Source of the DNA: a bacterium SCSIO 12741
GTDB lineage: Bacteria; Bacteroidota; Bacteroidia; Flavobacteriales_G; Salibacteraceae
Length of the DNA: 64,000 nucleotides
Assembly (NCBI GenBank): GCA_024398055.1
Contig: CP073749.1
Span: forward strand, 4,340,594 to 4,404,593
Direction: 5' to 3'
Shown here: positions 10,102 through 20,214 of the stretch, one piece after another
Numbering within the stretch: the first letter of the stretch is position 1
How the letters are laid out: each line of letters opens with the position of its first letter
Notes under the pieces: generated by a model
Told to the model about the DNA's origin: nothing
The model's database searches: none
Seen by the model: only the letters and a program-made list of their open reading frames with translations
Position numbers and translations under genes: made by a program

Positions 10102-13092
10102 TTATTCGCACGCACTGGAGTAATCACAACGATATTCATCCGGCATCTGTTGATTGGACGGCTTTCCGCCAAACCAGGAATTTATTTTTGCTATTTGACG
10201 GCGTACGTCATCATGATAAAGAACCATGGCCTGTTCGTAAGCCACTCCCTGCCTGGAAAGTAAACGAGCTGTAGGCGGTTCCACTACTCCCCACTTCTCG
10301 AAGTCATACAGTTTACCATTCTTGGCTTTTTGAAGAGCTTCGTCAATCTTCCGGTTATTCCTATCGATGCACTGGATCACTTGAAGCGGACATTTTGGTT
10401 CCCCTCCAAATTCTTTGACCACATCTTCATAAGTAAGTCGGAGTGGTAAGAATACCCTCACGCCCTTATAATCATCGGCCCGAGCTTCCAGATGTCGGGA
10501 AACCTTATCGATCTTAGTAGCGGTGTTTAAGATGGCAGACAATTGCCCTACTCCCTTTTCATCTACCTCGCGGTGAATCCAATCTTTAAACAGGTAGCGG
10601 ATGTATTTGCTGCGTGAATTGTTGATCATATAATAACGAACCTGTTCTTCATTGGGAATGGCTCCAGCGTTCAAAAAATCCTCCAATAATTCGAGGGAAT
10701 TCATTAAGCCGGAGTTGTCGTAGTAGCCTCCGTCCAAATAATGTCCTTCTCCCCTGATGGATGCAACCGGACTAAACAAGGGAAACCGGTTACTGGCTGA
10801 AAGTGCTCCATAGTAGGTTAATGAGCTATCCTCTCTACTTCCTTTGATATCCAGTATGTTGGAGGTTCCTCGAAAGATTCTATCCCATCGCTGATCATCC
10901 ATTTTGAGAGAAAAGCAGTTTCCTAAACTACCATCGGCAGACGTGGTGGCAAAAACCATAGAAGGAAAATAGCCAGAGGCCTGATAAATCTGATTATAAC
11001 GACTTCTAAAACTTTGGGTACGATTTGAGATAGCTTCCAAATCACCGGTCATTTGAGCATAGCGGCCCATGGCTTCATAACTTCGGTCACGTCCCTCCCA
11101 TTCACAAGGAAGCAATTGTCTGACCAAATCTCTTCCCAGAAGACTAACAAAATCTATGGACAAGTGATTGAAATTTCCAATTCTCTGAATGCTGCCGGAA
11201 ATGGTATCGTAGGAATGGTCGGGCATCCCCGATCCGTGGTATAGCCAGAGGTTGGCATAATTACCAAAACCGATGGTTCCACCAGAATTGGAGGATAAAT
11301 TTAGGGTTCGATTGAGAAGCTTTCCCTGGGTTTCTTTTTGCAATTCATGGAGTACCAACATGGCCCATAAATCGGCCATAAGCCCACCTCCGTAGCTGGT
11401 TCCCATGAGATACACCTCTTGTCCGGAGGTATCGCGCTGGGCCTGTTCCTTCCAGGTATTGATGAATTTGGAATAAGCCATTGGCTCGCTCTTCAATTCA
11501 GGCACTTCATTCAAGTAATGAAGATCGTTGAAAATGGGTCTTTTGGCCTGAATCCAAATGAGTAATAGAATGGGAATAAGCGGGATAATGAATCGAAGCT
11601 GATTGTTTCTGCGCAACGGATTGTCATAGAAAAACTGAACATGCTTTGAGGATATACTTACCAGACCGTAGAGATTGATCAGGTAAAGGAGCAGCAAGGT
11701 AACCGGCCCAATCCACTGATGCGTAAAATCGAGAAATAAATTGAGCAGAACAATGGCAATCATGGTTCCCCAGCCAAATACGCCCATAAAAAACACCAAG
11801 CCTTTGTTTCCCACGCCAAATGCTTTTTTACGAAGGATACGATAGGTTATGTAGGTAATCAAAACACCCGTCAAGGTGATTAGGGTGAAATAAACCAGCA
11901 CTTTCGACCAACCATCCAAGAAAGAAATCAAACTGGTGGTGATCAAAAGGATAGCTGTAATCAAGGACGAAACGAACAGAAAGCCCCTCACCTTTTCCGT
12001 TTTCTTTTCCCATTTAGAAAGGGCGTTGTAGTAAACAATTGCACCAATAAGTAAAAGTGCTACCAAGGAAGGAGGAAGAGGAAAATTATATACCTCATTG
12101 GCCGTAAACAAAACGGCATACATCAGAGCCAGAATAACTAAGGAGCCCAAATGATGCCTATACATCCTGGCTCTGGGATCAAATAGGGTCTGCCCTTTAA
12201 AATCGTCATTAACCCGATAATAGACGAAACCTAAACCCAAATTTCTGGCGGACCACTTTAAGAGTGGCCAATCCTCAATCATGAACCAATCCAATTTGGG
12301 TTTCATCTCTTCGCGCCGAGCTTCAAAATAGGCAGGATAGTGAGAAACGACCAAAGCCAAAAAACTGATCAGAATAACCATGAAAAAGAGGTTCTGTCCA
12401 GAAGCCAAATCATGAACAACCACAGTTATACCTTGAGGAATAAAGGTGAGGATGCCTGCAACAATAATCACGGTAAGGATACTCAAATAGGAAGAAGAAA
12501 GGAAAATACGAATCGATCGCTGCTGGCTTCTTTTGAGATTGGGCATTAGGTTCCAATATTTCCAACAGCCGTACAAGAGGACTAAAATGGCCAGCCCATA
12601 GGCCACTGTTTTACCAGTAACAATATCGCTCAAATTCGTACCCCAACCACATACGTAATGCACACCTTCCACAAAATCCAGCAGGTAAGCCACTACAATT
12701 AACAATAAGTAGATACCCGGAACGAAATCAGGCGTTTTGCTTCTGGGGTAATCTTCTGCCCGTTGTTTAGTATCCTGTTTATCCGAATCTATCTCCCGAT
12801 TGAGCTTTAAAGTAATCAAGACATGAAGTCCCCAGGATAGCAGAATAGGAGCCCAAATAGCATCGAGTACAAAAAAGGCATAGTACCATTTTTTATGGTC
12901 ATGTCCTTGGATGAACTGATAGATATTAGCAAAATCCTCAAACCGGGCATGTTGTGGGTGATTGATGTACCCATTGATGGAGAATAATCCAGCAACGGTA
13001 GCCAGTAAGATGGTAAAAACCAGAAGAATCCAGGAATGCCAGGTCAAACCTTTAGGATGGTTTGATACCCAGGATATCAGGCGAGTAATCAT
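10102..13092 (-). CDS. Polytopic membrane protein with C-terminal patatin-like phospholipase domain
   Basis: The ATG at 13092 opens a 996-aa protein. Residues about 20-515 contain roughly a dozen hydrophobic segments; residues 535-990 are soluble and patatin-like. I see an oxyanion-type loop MGTSYGGG (563-570), a candidate nucleophile in SNSGG (601-605, Ser603, where the usual first Gly is Ser) and the DGG catalytic aspartate motif (787-789). The family hydrolyses acyl esters of phospholipids. Fusion to a large membrane domain suggests action at the inner membrane, but this is inference. It is monocistronic, with about 220 nt upstream. The altered first position of the GxSxG motif leaves activity uncertain. 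Confidence 0.75.
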   Translation of the reverse strand: MITRLISWVSNHPKGLTWHSWILLVFTILLATVAGLFSINGYINHPQHARFEDFANIYQFIQGHDHKKWYYAFFVLDAIWAPILLSWGLHVLITLKLNREIDSDKQDTKQRAEDYPRSKTPDFVPGIYLLLIVVAYLLDFVEGVHYVCGWGTNLSDIVTGKTVAYGLAILVLLYGCWKYWNLMPNLKRSQQRSIRIFLSSSYLSILTVIIVAGILTFIPQGITVVVHDLASGQNLFFMVILISFLALVVSHYPAYFEARREEMKPKLDWFMIEDWPLLKWSARNLGLGFVYYRVNDDFKGQTLFDPRARMYRHHLGSLVILALMYAVLFTANEVYNFPLPPSLVALLLIGAIVYYNALSKWEKKTEKVRGFLFVSSLITAILLITTSLISFLDGWSKVLVYFTLITLTGVLITYITYRILRKKAFGVGNKGLVFFMGVFGWGTMIAIVLLNLFLDFTHQWIGPVTLLLLYLINLYGLVSISSKHVQFFYDNPLRRNNQLRFIIPLIPILLLIWIQAKRPIFNDLHYLNEVPELKSEPMAYSKFINTWKEQAQRDTSGQEVYLMGTSYGGGLMADLWAMLVLHELQKETQGKLLNRTLNLSSNSGGTIGFGNYANLWLYHGSGMPDHSYDTISGSIQRIGNFNHLSIDFVSLLGRDLVRQLLPCEWEGRDRSYEAMGRYAQMTGDLEAISNRTQSFRSRYNQIYQASGYFPSMVFATTSADGSLGNCFSLKMDDQRWDRIFRGTSNILDIKGSREDSSLTYYGALSASNRFPLFSPVASIRGEGHYLDGGYYDNSGLMNSLELLEDFLNAGAIPNEEQVRYYMINNSRSKYIRYLFKDWIHREVDEKGVGQLSAILNTATKIDKVSRHLEARADDYKGVRVFLPLRLTYEDVVKEFGGEPKCPLQVIQCIDRNNRKIDEALQKAKNGKLYDFEKWGVVEPPTARLLSRQGVAYEQAMVLYHDDVRRQIAKINSWFGGKPSNQQMPDEYRCDYSSACE

Positions 13093-13312
13093 GTTTGATA
13101 CGTTTAGTAGGTGTGGCCCAAAGCCATTATCTAACCCATCGGCCGGATAAGCACTTCGGGATTATAGTTCATTCGTTCCCGTTATATCCAAAGCTGATGC
13201 ACTCGCCGCTTTCAGATTGTAGCTATGGATGAATTGATAAACGGAAATTAAAACTTTTTACGCAGCTGATAATCACTCCAAAGGATGATAATTAAACGTA
13301 AGGAAGGAAAAA

Positions 13313-13558
13313 TCAGACGGGCTGTTCCTTGTTGGGAGAAACCAGTTTTATAACTGTGAGCAGTAGAGCCACAACAAGCCACACCCAAGGAACACCATGT
13401 AGCAAGGTATCAAACCAGTCCATCGGCTTCATCCCTACCGCTCCACCGGCAATCCAGTGTAGTTTACCTACAATATGAGGTTCAGGTACAAACGGGGCTA
13501 ATCCTAAGGTGAGTGAAGTGACAGCTGCTAATTTCCAGTTTTCGAGTATCTCTTTCAT
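13313..13558 (-). CDS. Small two-segment membrane protein
   Basis: About 81 residues from the ATG at 13558; an in-frame GTG at 13588 would add ten residues, but the ATG leaves a normal leader after the TACTTTTG promoter element. Two hydrophobic segments flank a GKLHWIAGGAVGMKPMDWFD loop. Similar small proteins occur in Bacteroidota next to Crp-type regulators; their role is unknown to me. It lies directly downstream of the Crp/Fnr gene on the same strand and may be controlled by it. Confidence 0.65.
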   Translation of the reverse strand: MKEILENWKLAAVTSLTLGLAPFVPEPHIVGKLHWIAGGAVGMKPMDWFDTLLHGVPWVWLVVALLLTVIKLVSPNKEQPV

Positions 13559-13608
13559 GTCTGTGTAAGAAGGCGGTAGAGTTACCACCTATCGTTTTAA
13601 TTGTTCCA

Positions 13609-13616
13609 CAAAAGTA
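13609..13616 (-). promoter_or_regulatory. Putative -7 promoter element (TACTTTTG) for the small membrane protein
   Basis: On the minus strand this octamer fits the Bacteroidota TAnnTTTG -7 consensus. It lies about 50 nt before the chosen ATG at 13558. No good -33 TTG is seen at the usual distance. Confidence 0.4.
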
Positions 13617-13648
13617 GATCGGCTTACTGGCTCCCAGCGTGACTCAAG

Positions 13649-14284
13649 TTACAATACCTGAATCCTGTTTCGTCCCAATTCGATTTTCCCTTGTTTTTCC
13701 AGCTGTTTAAGAAGCCTGGAAATAACCTCTCTGGAGCTGTGCAGATCTTGAGCAATACTCTGATGGGTAGTATGAATTTCCTGGGTTTGGGTGGCTCGTG
13801 CCTTTTCATGAAGGTAGTCCAAAAGACGTTGATCCAATCGATGAAAAGTAATGCCGTCGATGGTATGCAGGAGCTCCGAAAACCGCTGACTGTAGGTAGT
13901 AAGAACAAAATCCCGCCATCCCTTTTGCTGCTCCATCCAGGTATCCACCCATTCGATCGGAACGGAGATCCATTCGGTTTCAGCATCGGTAACGGCTCTT
14001 ACCTGACTTTTCGCTTGAGTCATGCAGCAATCCACCGTCATGGCACAGCTTTGTCCAGGATGTAGGTAATATAGAAAAACCTCTTCTCCCTGGTCATCTT
14101 CCCGAATCACTTTGATGGCTCCTTTGGTAACCAGCGGCATAAACCGAATATAGCTACCAAAATCCATAAGCGTAACTCCTTCTGGAGCGGATACAATACG
14201 GGCGTGGCTCTCCAATTCCTGGATCATCTGAACCTGATTGAGTAGTGGAAAGTGTTCCCGAATATGATCAGCAATTTGCCCCAT
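13649..14284 (-). CDS. Crp/Fnr-family transcriptional regulator
   Basis: A 211-aa protein with an N-terminal cyclic-nucleotide-binding-like beta roll (about residues 25-120) and a C-terminal winged helix (about 150-211, with SIAQDLHSSREVISRLLKQL as recognition region). Length and layout are typical of the family. No Fnr-type four-cysteine cluster is present; C79, C85 and C86 lie in the roll (GQSCAMTVDCCM), which could be a redox or nitric-oxide site, but that is speculation. Neighbours are a small membrane protein downstream and a lipoprotein upstream. A TACTTTTG element sits 13 nt before the start codon. Confidence 0.9.
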   Translation of the reverse strand: MGQIADHIREHFPLLNQVQMIQELESHARIVSAPEGVTLMDFGSYIRFMPLVTKGAIKVIREDDQGEEVFLYYLHPGQSCAMTVDCCMTQAKSQVRAVTDAETEWISVPIEWVDTWMEQQKGWRDFVLTTYSQRFSELLHTIDGITFHRLDQRLLDYLHEKARATQTQEIHTTHQSIAQDLHSSREVISRLLKQLEKQGKIELGRNRIQVL

Positions 14285-14296
14285 TTGCAGTCAGGA

Positions 14297-14304
14297 CAAA
14301 AGTA
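14297..14304 (-). promoter_or_regulatory. Putative -7 promoter element (TACTTTTG) for the Crp/Fnr gene
   Basis: It is identical to the element ahead of the small membrane protein gene. It matches TAnnTTTG and would give a very short 5' leader. A -33 match is not obvious. Confidence 0.4.
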
Positions 14305-14332
14305 GCCAAGACGGGCTTATAGAAAAGGATTT

Positions 14333-14701
14333 TTAAGGAAGTTCTGGTGATAAGGCCTCACTTTCCTCCACCTCACCTTCAGCAACGCTTTTCTGCTGAC
14401 AGTCGATCGTAATCACGTGTTTAGTGGCCTTTTTATGGTAACAATCTCCTTGGTAGCAAACGGTTTTAACGGCTTCATTGTCACAACTACCGTCTCCGTA
14501 ATCCACTAAGGCAAGCGTCTTCCCCTTTACGTACTTTACCTTTCCGGAAACAATGCAACCGCACTGCTCGGAGAAGACCAAATCTTCATAAACATATTTC
14601 TGGCATTTGGTGCCTTTGCCCCCTTTACCAAAATCCAATTTTTCACAAGAACTAAACAGAAGTAAGGTGGAAACAGCGAGAAATACAGAAACAATCTTCA
14701 T
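14333..14701 (-). CDS. Cysteine-rich lipoprotein
   Basis: A 122-aa protein with a lipoprotein signal (LLLFSSC, lipidated Cys near residue 19). The mature part has about eight further cysteines, including QCGC and CYQGDCYHKK, suggesting a small disulfide-bonded periplasmic domain. The C-terminus is acidic. I recognise no family. It is upstream of the Crp/Fnr gene with about 50 nt between them, so cotranscription is possible. Confidence 0.72.
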   Translation of the reverse strand: MKIVSVFLAVSTLLLFSSCEKLDFGKGGKGTKCQKYVYEDLVFSEQCGCIVSGKVKYVKGKTLALVDYGDGSCDNEAVKTVCYQGDCYHKKATKHVITIDCQQKSVAEGEVEESEALSPELP

Positions 14702-14853
14702 AGCAGCACGATTTATAAGTGATTAAAAATAAAACAATTAGATCAAACAATCACCTAAAATCAAGGGAATGGGATTTCGAACCATCCAATTTGGTGCTCT
14801 TAATTCGAGATTTTATAAATTGGCCTTCCTTTTGAACCAACAATTACAATTGG

Positions 14854-17800
14854 ATGAACACCCTATACCCACCCGGGCCCAAGTCTGTTCCAGATGACCT
14901 GACTCGCCCATCCTCTAAATACCGGAAGCATGTATGGATTGCTGTTGGCGGTATTCTCACCTTTGTTATTCTCTATGTAGGCCTCACTTGGTGGTTTATC
15001 AATAAAGCTCTCGAGTTTATTCAGGCTCTGGTTGAAGGATCAGGAGATGGTTTAATCACCTTTTTGTTCGCCTTTGTCAATACGTTTTTAGCCGTATTCA
15101 TGGTCAAAGCGCTTTTTTTTCGAATTCAAACCGACAATAGCGGCCAAGTAGAAGTAACTCGGGAACAGGAACCCAAATTATTTCGATTCATAGATCAATT
15201 GGTCAAGGACTCAGGTGCACCTAAGCCTCACAAAGTATACATCACCGATAATGTTAATGCAGCCGTATTCTACAACCTTTCCATTTTCAACCTGCTTTTT
15301 CCATCCCGCAAGAACCTGTTAATAGGCCTGGGTCTTGTGAACGTGTTAAATCTCGGGGAGTTTAAAGCCGTGTTGGCTCATGAGTTTGGACATTTTGGAC
15401 AACGATCTATGCTGGTTGGTAGATGGGTTTACGTGGCTCATCAAATTGCTGCCTATATCGTGGCCAAGCGTGACTTTTTGGATAAAGTTCTGGGCTTCAT
15501 TTCCGGTTTTGATCTGCGTATAGCCTGGATTGGTTGGATTCTGTCCATTATCGTTTGGTCCATTCGGTCGGTAGTAGAAATTGCCTTCCGATTGGTGGTT
15601 ATGGCCGAACGTAAGCTTTCACAGGAAATGGAATTTCACGCCGATTCTGTTGCTGTATCCCTTACGGGTAGCGATGCCTTGGTTCACGCCTTACAGCGAC
15701 TGGGTGTGGGTGATCGCGGGTATAATTCGGCGATAGACGACGTGAACAAGTTGGTGGGAGAAAAACACCGAATTCCAGATATCTACGATTTTCAGAGCAA
15801 CGCTATCCAAAAGCTCTCTGGCATTTACAACCAATCGGAATGGTTGCGTTCCCCTCAGGTTCCGGAAAAAGATCCCGAAAAATTTCGGGTATTTAAAAGT
15901 CGATTGGCTCAACCTCCAAAAATGTGGGCCACTCACCCACCCGATTTTGACCGGGAAAATGAAGCCAAAAAACGCTACATCCCTGCAACTATTGATGATC
16001 GATCAGCTTGGGAATTGTTTCAAAAGCCTGAAAAATGGAGAAAAGACATTACGGAAAACCTGTACCGTAATGTGGAGGGTGAATTGAGTCTACTTTCTTC
16101 TGAGGATGCGCTATCGAGACAGAATCAGGAATACGAAAAACTCTTTCTACAACCAAGATACAGGGGACTCTATCGTTCGATTTCGCTGTTTCAATCGTTC
16201 AAAAAACCAGAAGATATTTACAGCAGGCAAGTTTCGATTGCCAATCTCCAGGAATCCCTGCAAGGCTTGTATCCTGAAAATTTGGGACAATGGATCGAAG
16301 ACCGAGAAGGCCTGTTTGAAGAAACGAACATGCTGGAAGGGGTTAAAAGCAAAGCTCTTTCTACAACCGGTCCAGAGCTGATGCACCGTGGAAAAATTGT
16401 GAAGCGGAAAGATCTTGATGAAGTAATTGCAGGCGTCAAAAAAGAAATCGACGATCTGGAAAACAAAATCAACGAACACAACATCAATTGTCAGTCCACC
16501 TATATGATGGCTGCCGAAAAGGTAGGCGAAGGCTGGCCAGCCTATCTTCAAGGCTTAATGCGCCTAATTCACTATGCCGAGCATTCGTCCCGGGAAATAA
16601 CGGACTCGATGAATAAATTGGGTAATGTGGTTGCCATTGTCACGGCCGACAATCGGGTATCGAGCTCGGAAATGGTTCAACTTCTGCAGGCTTGCAATGA
16701 TGTACAACTCAATTTGGACTCCGTATTTACCAAAAAAGACAAAATCAAACCCGATGAGCTTATTCTCCAAAAACTCAAACTCAAAGAATGGGGCGACCGG
16801 TTAGAAGAGTTTGGCTTAGTGGGCCCTGTGGAACAAAATGTGGGCAGCTGGCTTGAAGTAGTCGACGGCTGGGCTGCTGTTGCCTTAGGAGCATTGAATG
16901 ATCTTCGGTTTAGCGCACTGGAAACTCTCCTGGAATCTCAGGATAAAATCGCCCAGGCACTGGAAGGCAAGCAAACCATGATGCACGCTCCGGTTCCTTC
17001 ACAGGTAGCTCTGGAATATCGAACCCTGATGCCTGGAGAAGAACGTGAAATTCAAACCAAGTTAGGCTGGTGGGATAAAATTCACACCGCCGATGGCACC
17101 GCCGCTACCCTGCTACGATTAGCGGCAGCTTCGGTCATCATTGGAGGTACCGTTTCACTCGGTGCAATGTTTGACGAAAAAGAGCTCGTTATTTACAACG
17201 GATTTTCCAAAACGGTTGATGTAAAAGTTGATGATTCCTACTATGCGGTGCTTCCACATTCTTCGGTAAGAACTGAAATATCTCCAGGTGATGAGCCGAC
17301 GATTGAGGCCTACATTGCAGGGCAACTGATCGAAGAATTTGAACCCGAATTAGAGCGAGGACGTGAAACCTATGTCTATAATGTAGCTCGCAGCGCTGTA
17401 ATTTATAACTACCAGGTGTGGTATGGTCATCAATACAAAGATGGTGGCCTTGAACCTGACCCGGGAACTTCTACACGATTCACCAGCTCCAACCTGGATT
17501 ATGTATTGAAAGAGCCTCCTTCTTCCATTCAATCCAAATCGGGAATTTCGATTAAAAATGTGCTCGACGCCTTTTCGAGTACCAATCCCTACGAAATGGT
17601 GGATATCATGAGCGATGCACATGAAATTAAAGCGTTGGTAACTACCCATGGAGTGTGGGAACCCTACGATTCACCTCAACTTACTTCCTGGTTGCAACTG
17701 GCTGCTCAATTTGCCAACCTGGACTCCATCGTGGCTATGCGTCAAATAAGATACCCAGGTGAGTTGGCAAGCTATCGAATATTGATGGACAACAATACCG

Positions 17801-18699
17801 ATGCGGGCAAGGATTCTCTTTGCACCTACTTCCACCAAATGAAGCTGGAAGATCCCGAAAATGCTAACTGGAGCTACCTGGCTTGTAGATGTGAGAAAGA
17901 CAATCCGGATCAGAATCAAATGTTTATTGATGGGCACCTTCAGTTTCCCGAACACGATTGGTTTATGCTAGCTGCGAGCTATAGTTACACCAATCAAAAT
18001 GAATGGGAAAAGGCTTATGCATTGATGAGTGACCTATGCGTAAAACACCCACACCTTGCCGATTATATCTCCAGCACGGCTGAACGGGTCTATCGGGTGA
18101 TAAAGCTAAGAAATGCGGATGTGCTCACTCAACGACACGATTGTCAATCCAGTCATGTTGACAATATAAAGTCTCAGGAACAACGAATGACGGAATTGAG
18201 CCTTAGCGATGATCCTCCGGTCTTGTGGTACTTAATCAATGGGCAGATTGATGCTGGTATAAGCAGTTTGGACAAAGACCATGGTTCCTATTATGTTTTT
18301 TACCACCTACTGGGTGCATCCGATGGTGCAACGGTAAGGCAAAACAAAGACGTAATAAACCTGAGATTGGAAGATGGCTTGAACCTCAATACCGTGTGGT
18401 CTACTTGGGGGTTGCGTCTGAAGTATGACAAAGATTGCTCTGAAATAGAATCCTACATCAAGAAAGAATACGACGAACGATCTGAACGCATTATCAAAGG
18501 AGTGCGTTGGATAAAAGCAGGAAACTTCAGTGAGGCTGAAAAAGAAATCAAAGAGCTTGAACCCTACACCAGATTTGCCGCATACAGCGTTGCCCGTGTG
18601 CTCTATGGACAACAAATTCCAAAGGAATGGCAAGACTGTATCGAAGGAGGACTTTTTGTGGGTGAGAAACCATTTTTTGTTTCCAGAACTTCTTCTTGA
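14854..18699 (+). CDS. Large membrane-anchored M48-family zinc metallopeptidase
   Basis: A 1281-aa protein. Two membrane segments (about 28-52 and 66-88) precede an M48 domain with the zinc motif HEFGH (176-180) and third ligand Glu260 in EFHAD; two further hydrophobic segments lie at about 183-200 and 222-245. After a long helical region (400-740) there is another membrane segment (about 748-772) and a C-terminal roughly 500-residue part with TPR-like helices. M48 enzymes of the HtpX/Ste24 type degrade membrane proteins; the tail is far longer than in HtpX (about 290 aa) and may recruit substrates. The gene stands alone, convergent with MATE (10-nt gap). Confidence 0.87.
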   Translation: MNTLYPPGPKSVPDDLTRPSSKYRKHVWIAVGGILTFVILYVGLTWWFINKALEFIQALVEGSGDGLITFLFAFVNTFLAVFMVKALFFRIQTDNSGQVEVTREQEPKLFRFIDQLVKDSGAPKPHKVYITDNVNAAVFYNLSIFNLLFPSRKNLLIGLGLVNVLNLGEFKAVLAHEFGHFGQRSMLVGRWVYVAHQIAAYIVAKRDFLDKVLGFISGFDLRIAWIGWILSIIVWSIRSVVEIAFRLVVMAERKLSQEMEFHADSVAVSLTGSDALVHALQRLGVGDRGYNSAIDDVNKLVGEKHRIPDIYDFQSNAIQKLSGIYNQSEWLRSPQVPEKDPEKFRVFKSRLAQPPKMWATHPPDFDRENEAKKRYIPATIDDRSAWELFQKPEKWRKDITENLYRNVEGELSLLSSEDALSRQNQEYEKLFLQPRYRGLYRSISLFQSFKKPEDIYSRQVSIANLQESLQGLYPENLGQWIEDREGLFEETNMLEGVKSKALSTTGPELMHRGKIVKRKDLDEVIAGVKKEIDDLENKINEHNINCQSTYMMAAEKVGEGWPAYLQGLMRLIHYAEHSSREITDSMNKLGNVVAIVTADNRVSSSEMVQLLQACNDVQLNLDSVFTKKDKIKPDELILQKLKLKEWGDRLEEFGLVGPVEQNVGSWLEVVDGWAAVALGALNDLRFSALETLLESQDKIAQALEGKQTMMHAPVPSQVALEYRTLMPGEEREIQTKLGWWDKIHTADGTAATLLRLAAASVIIGGTVSLGAMFDEKELVIYNGFSKTVDVKVDDSYYAVLPHSSVRTEISPGDEPTIEAYIAGQLIEEFEPELERGRETYVYNVARSAVIYNYQVWYGHQYKDGGLEPDPGTSTRFTSSNLDYVLKEPPSSIQSKSGISIKNVLDAFSSTNPYEMVDIMSDAHEIKALVTTHGVWEPYDSPQLTSWLQLAAQFANLDSIVAMRQIRYPGELASYRILMDNNTDAGKDSLCTYFHQMKLEDPENANWSYLACRCEKDNPDQNQMFIDGHLQFPEHDWFMLAASYSYTNQNEWEKAYALMSDLCVKHPHLADYISSTAERVYRVIKLRNADVLTQRHDCQSSHVDNIKSQEQRMTELSLSDDPPVLWYLINGQIDAGISSLDKDHGSYYVFYHLLGASDGATVRQNKDVINLRLEDGLNLNTVWSTWGLRLKYDKDCSEIESYIKKEYDERSERIIKGVRWIKAGNFSEAEKEIKELEPYTRFAAYSVARVLYGQQIPKEWQDCIEGGLFVGEKPFFVSRTSS

Positions 18700-18709
18700 T
18701 TGATAAGAC

Positions 18710-20128
18710 CTATCCCTTTCTTTTAACCAGTGCTGCAACACCTGAAGCGATGGATACCAAATCATCGCGGTAGGATTCTACCGGGTTCTTTTGGGCCAAA
18801 GGAGAATTGACCATTTTGAGCTGCTTTCTCATCAGGTAGGCGGCATAGATTCCTCCTGCAACATTGCTTAGTGCCAGGCCAATGAAAATTCCGAGTACAC
18901 CAAAATAGGCTCCTATCAGCCCCAATGGGATGGTGAAGCCAAGCGTTTTAACCAAGACTATGCGCATGGCCTTTTTGGGCATTTGAAGTCCGTTGAAAAT
19001 AGAAGCCGTTATGAGGTAAAAACCATAAAAGGTATAGGATAGGCTCACCCAGTAGAAATAGGTTTTGGTGTAACCAATTATGGCAGGGTCATCACTGAAT
19101 ATACGTGCAATAGGTCCCACTGCCACTACCATCACAATCATCAACAAAAAGCCAAGGTAAAAGGCTGATTTTCCTCCAAAGATGACTGCTTCATCGATAC
19201 GTTCGTGTTTTTGAGCTCCAAGATTCTGGGCAATAAATGGTGTTGAAGCGGTACAAACCGCCATGATTCCGATCATCATAAGCGTTTCGATTCGCCCAGC
19301 CACCCCAAATGCAGCCACGGCTTCGGAAGTTTCTTGTCCCAAAAGGAAGGTAACATACAACAAGGTGAATGGTCCTACCAATTGAGTAACTCCGGTGGGT
19401 ACTGCCAAAGCCAATAGCTCCTTGAGCAATACGCCAGTCTCGGTTCCGAATAATCCTTGGAAATTGATTAATCGGCTTTTTACCAAGTAGATCAATACCA
19501 AAACCAACATCACAATCCAGGAGACTACCGTACCTACAGCTACTCCCTGAATACCCATTTCAGGAAAAGGTCCGGTACCAAAAATGAGCACGTAATCGAG
19601 AATCACATTGATGATCCCCCCTACTCCAAAGATTATTTCAGGACTTCGAACAAAGCCATTGGATCGAAGTACAGCCCCTCCTGCCATGGCTATGGCCAGA
19701 ATAGGCAAGCCTAAATACATAGGAATTAAATATTCTCGTATGGGTTCAATCAGATCGGGTGTGGCCCCCAATAGGCCAAACAAGGGGTCGATGCTAAACA
19801 ACCCAAGAATGGAAAACAGGGATGACAGCACCCAGGATACAGCCATACCAATTAAGGCTGCCCTGTGGGCCTTGCTCCCCTGCCCTTCACCAGCAAGGCG
19901 TCCCACTTGAATGGACACGGCTACGGAAACACCAATGTAAAGACCCACCAAAAGGAAATAGACCGTAGATGCAAAACCCAAAGCTGTGAGCTCTCGGGTT
20001 CCCAATTGCCCAACAAAATAGGTATCCACGACCTGAAAGAGAATCGTTGAAATCATTCCCAAACTAATGGGAATACTCATTCTTAGTAAAATCTTGTTGG
20101 TTTTGTCCTGTAAAAAATCTGCTGCCAT
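18710..20128 (-). CDS. MATE-family multidrug/cation efflux transporter
   Basis: The ATG at 20128 (MAADFLQDKTNK) was chosen over an upstream in-frame start. About 472 residues with roughly twelve membrane segments in two repeats, and characteristic MATE motifs (IPISLGMISTILFQVVDTYFVGQ-type opening, LGAQKHERIDEA in the middle loop). These proteins export cationic compounds using a Na+ or H+ gradient. The AraC-type regulator lies 87 nt upstream on the same strand and pirin is above that, so the three may form one transcription unit. Confidence 0.92.
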   Translation of the reverse strand: MAADFLQDKTNKILLRMSIPISLGMISTILFQVVDTYFVGQLGTRELTALGFASTVYFLLVGLYIGVSVAVSIQVGRLAGEGQGSKAHRAALIGMAVSWVLSSLFSILGLFSIDPLFGLLGATPDLIEPIREYLIPMYLGLPILAIAMAGGAVLRSNGFVRSPEIIFGVGGIINVILDYVLIFGTGPFPEMGIQGVAVGTVVSWIVMLVLVLIYLVKSRLINFQGLFGTETGVLLKELLALAVPTGVTQLVGPFTLLYVTFLLGQETSEAVAAFGVAGRIETLMMIGIMAVCTASTPFIAQNLGAQKHERIDEAVIFGGKSAFYLGFLLMIVMVVAVGPIARIFSDDPAIIGYTKTYFYWVSLSYTFYGFYLITASIFNGLQMPKKAMRIVLVKTLGFTIPLGLIGAYFGVLGIFIGLALSNVAGGIYAAYLMRKQLKMVNSPLAQKNPVESYRDDLVSIASGVAALVKRKG

Positions 20129-20214
20129 GATTCTAATGTTTTGTGGAAACAAAGAACCTGAATACACCAACCTCGATCAAGGTAGAAAAGGGACAAGAAA
20201 GGGTAAAAATGAGA

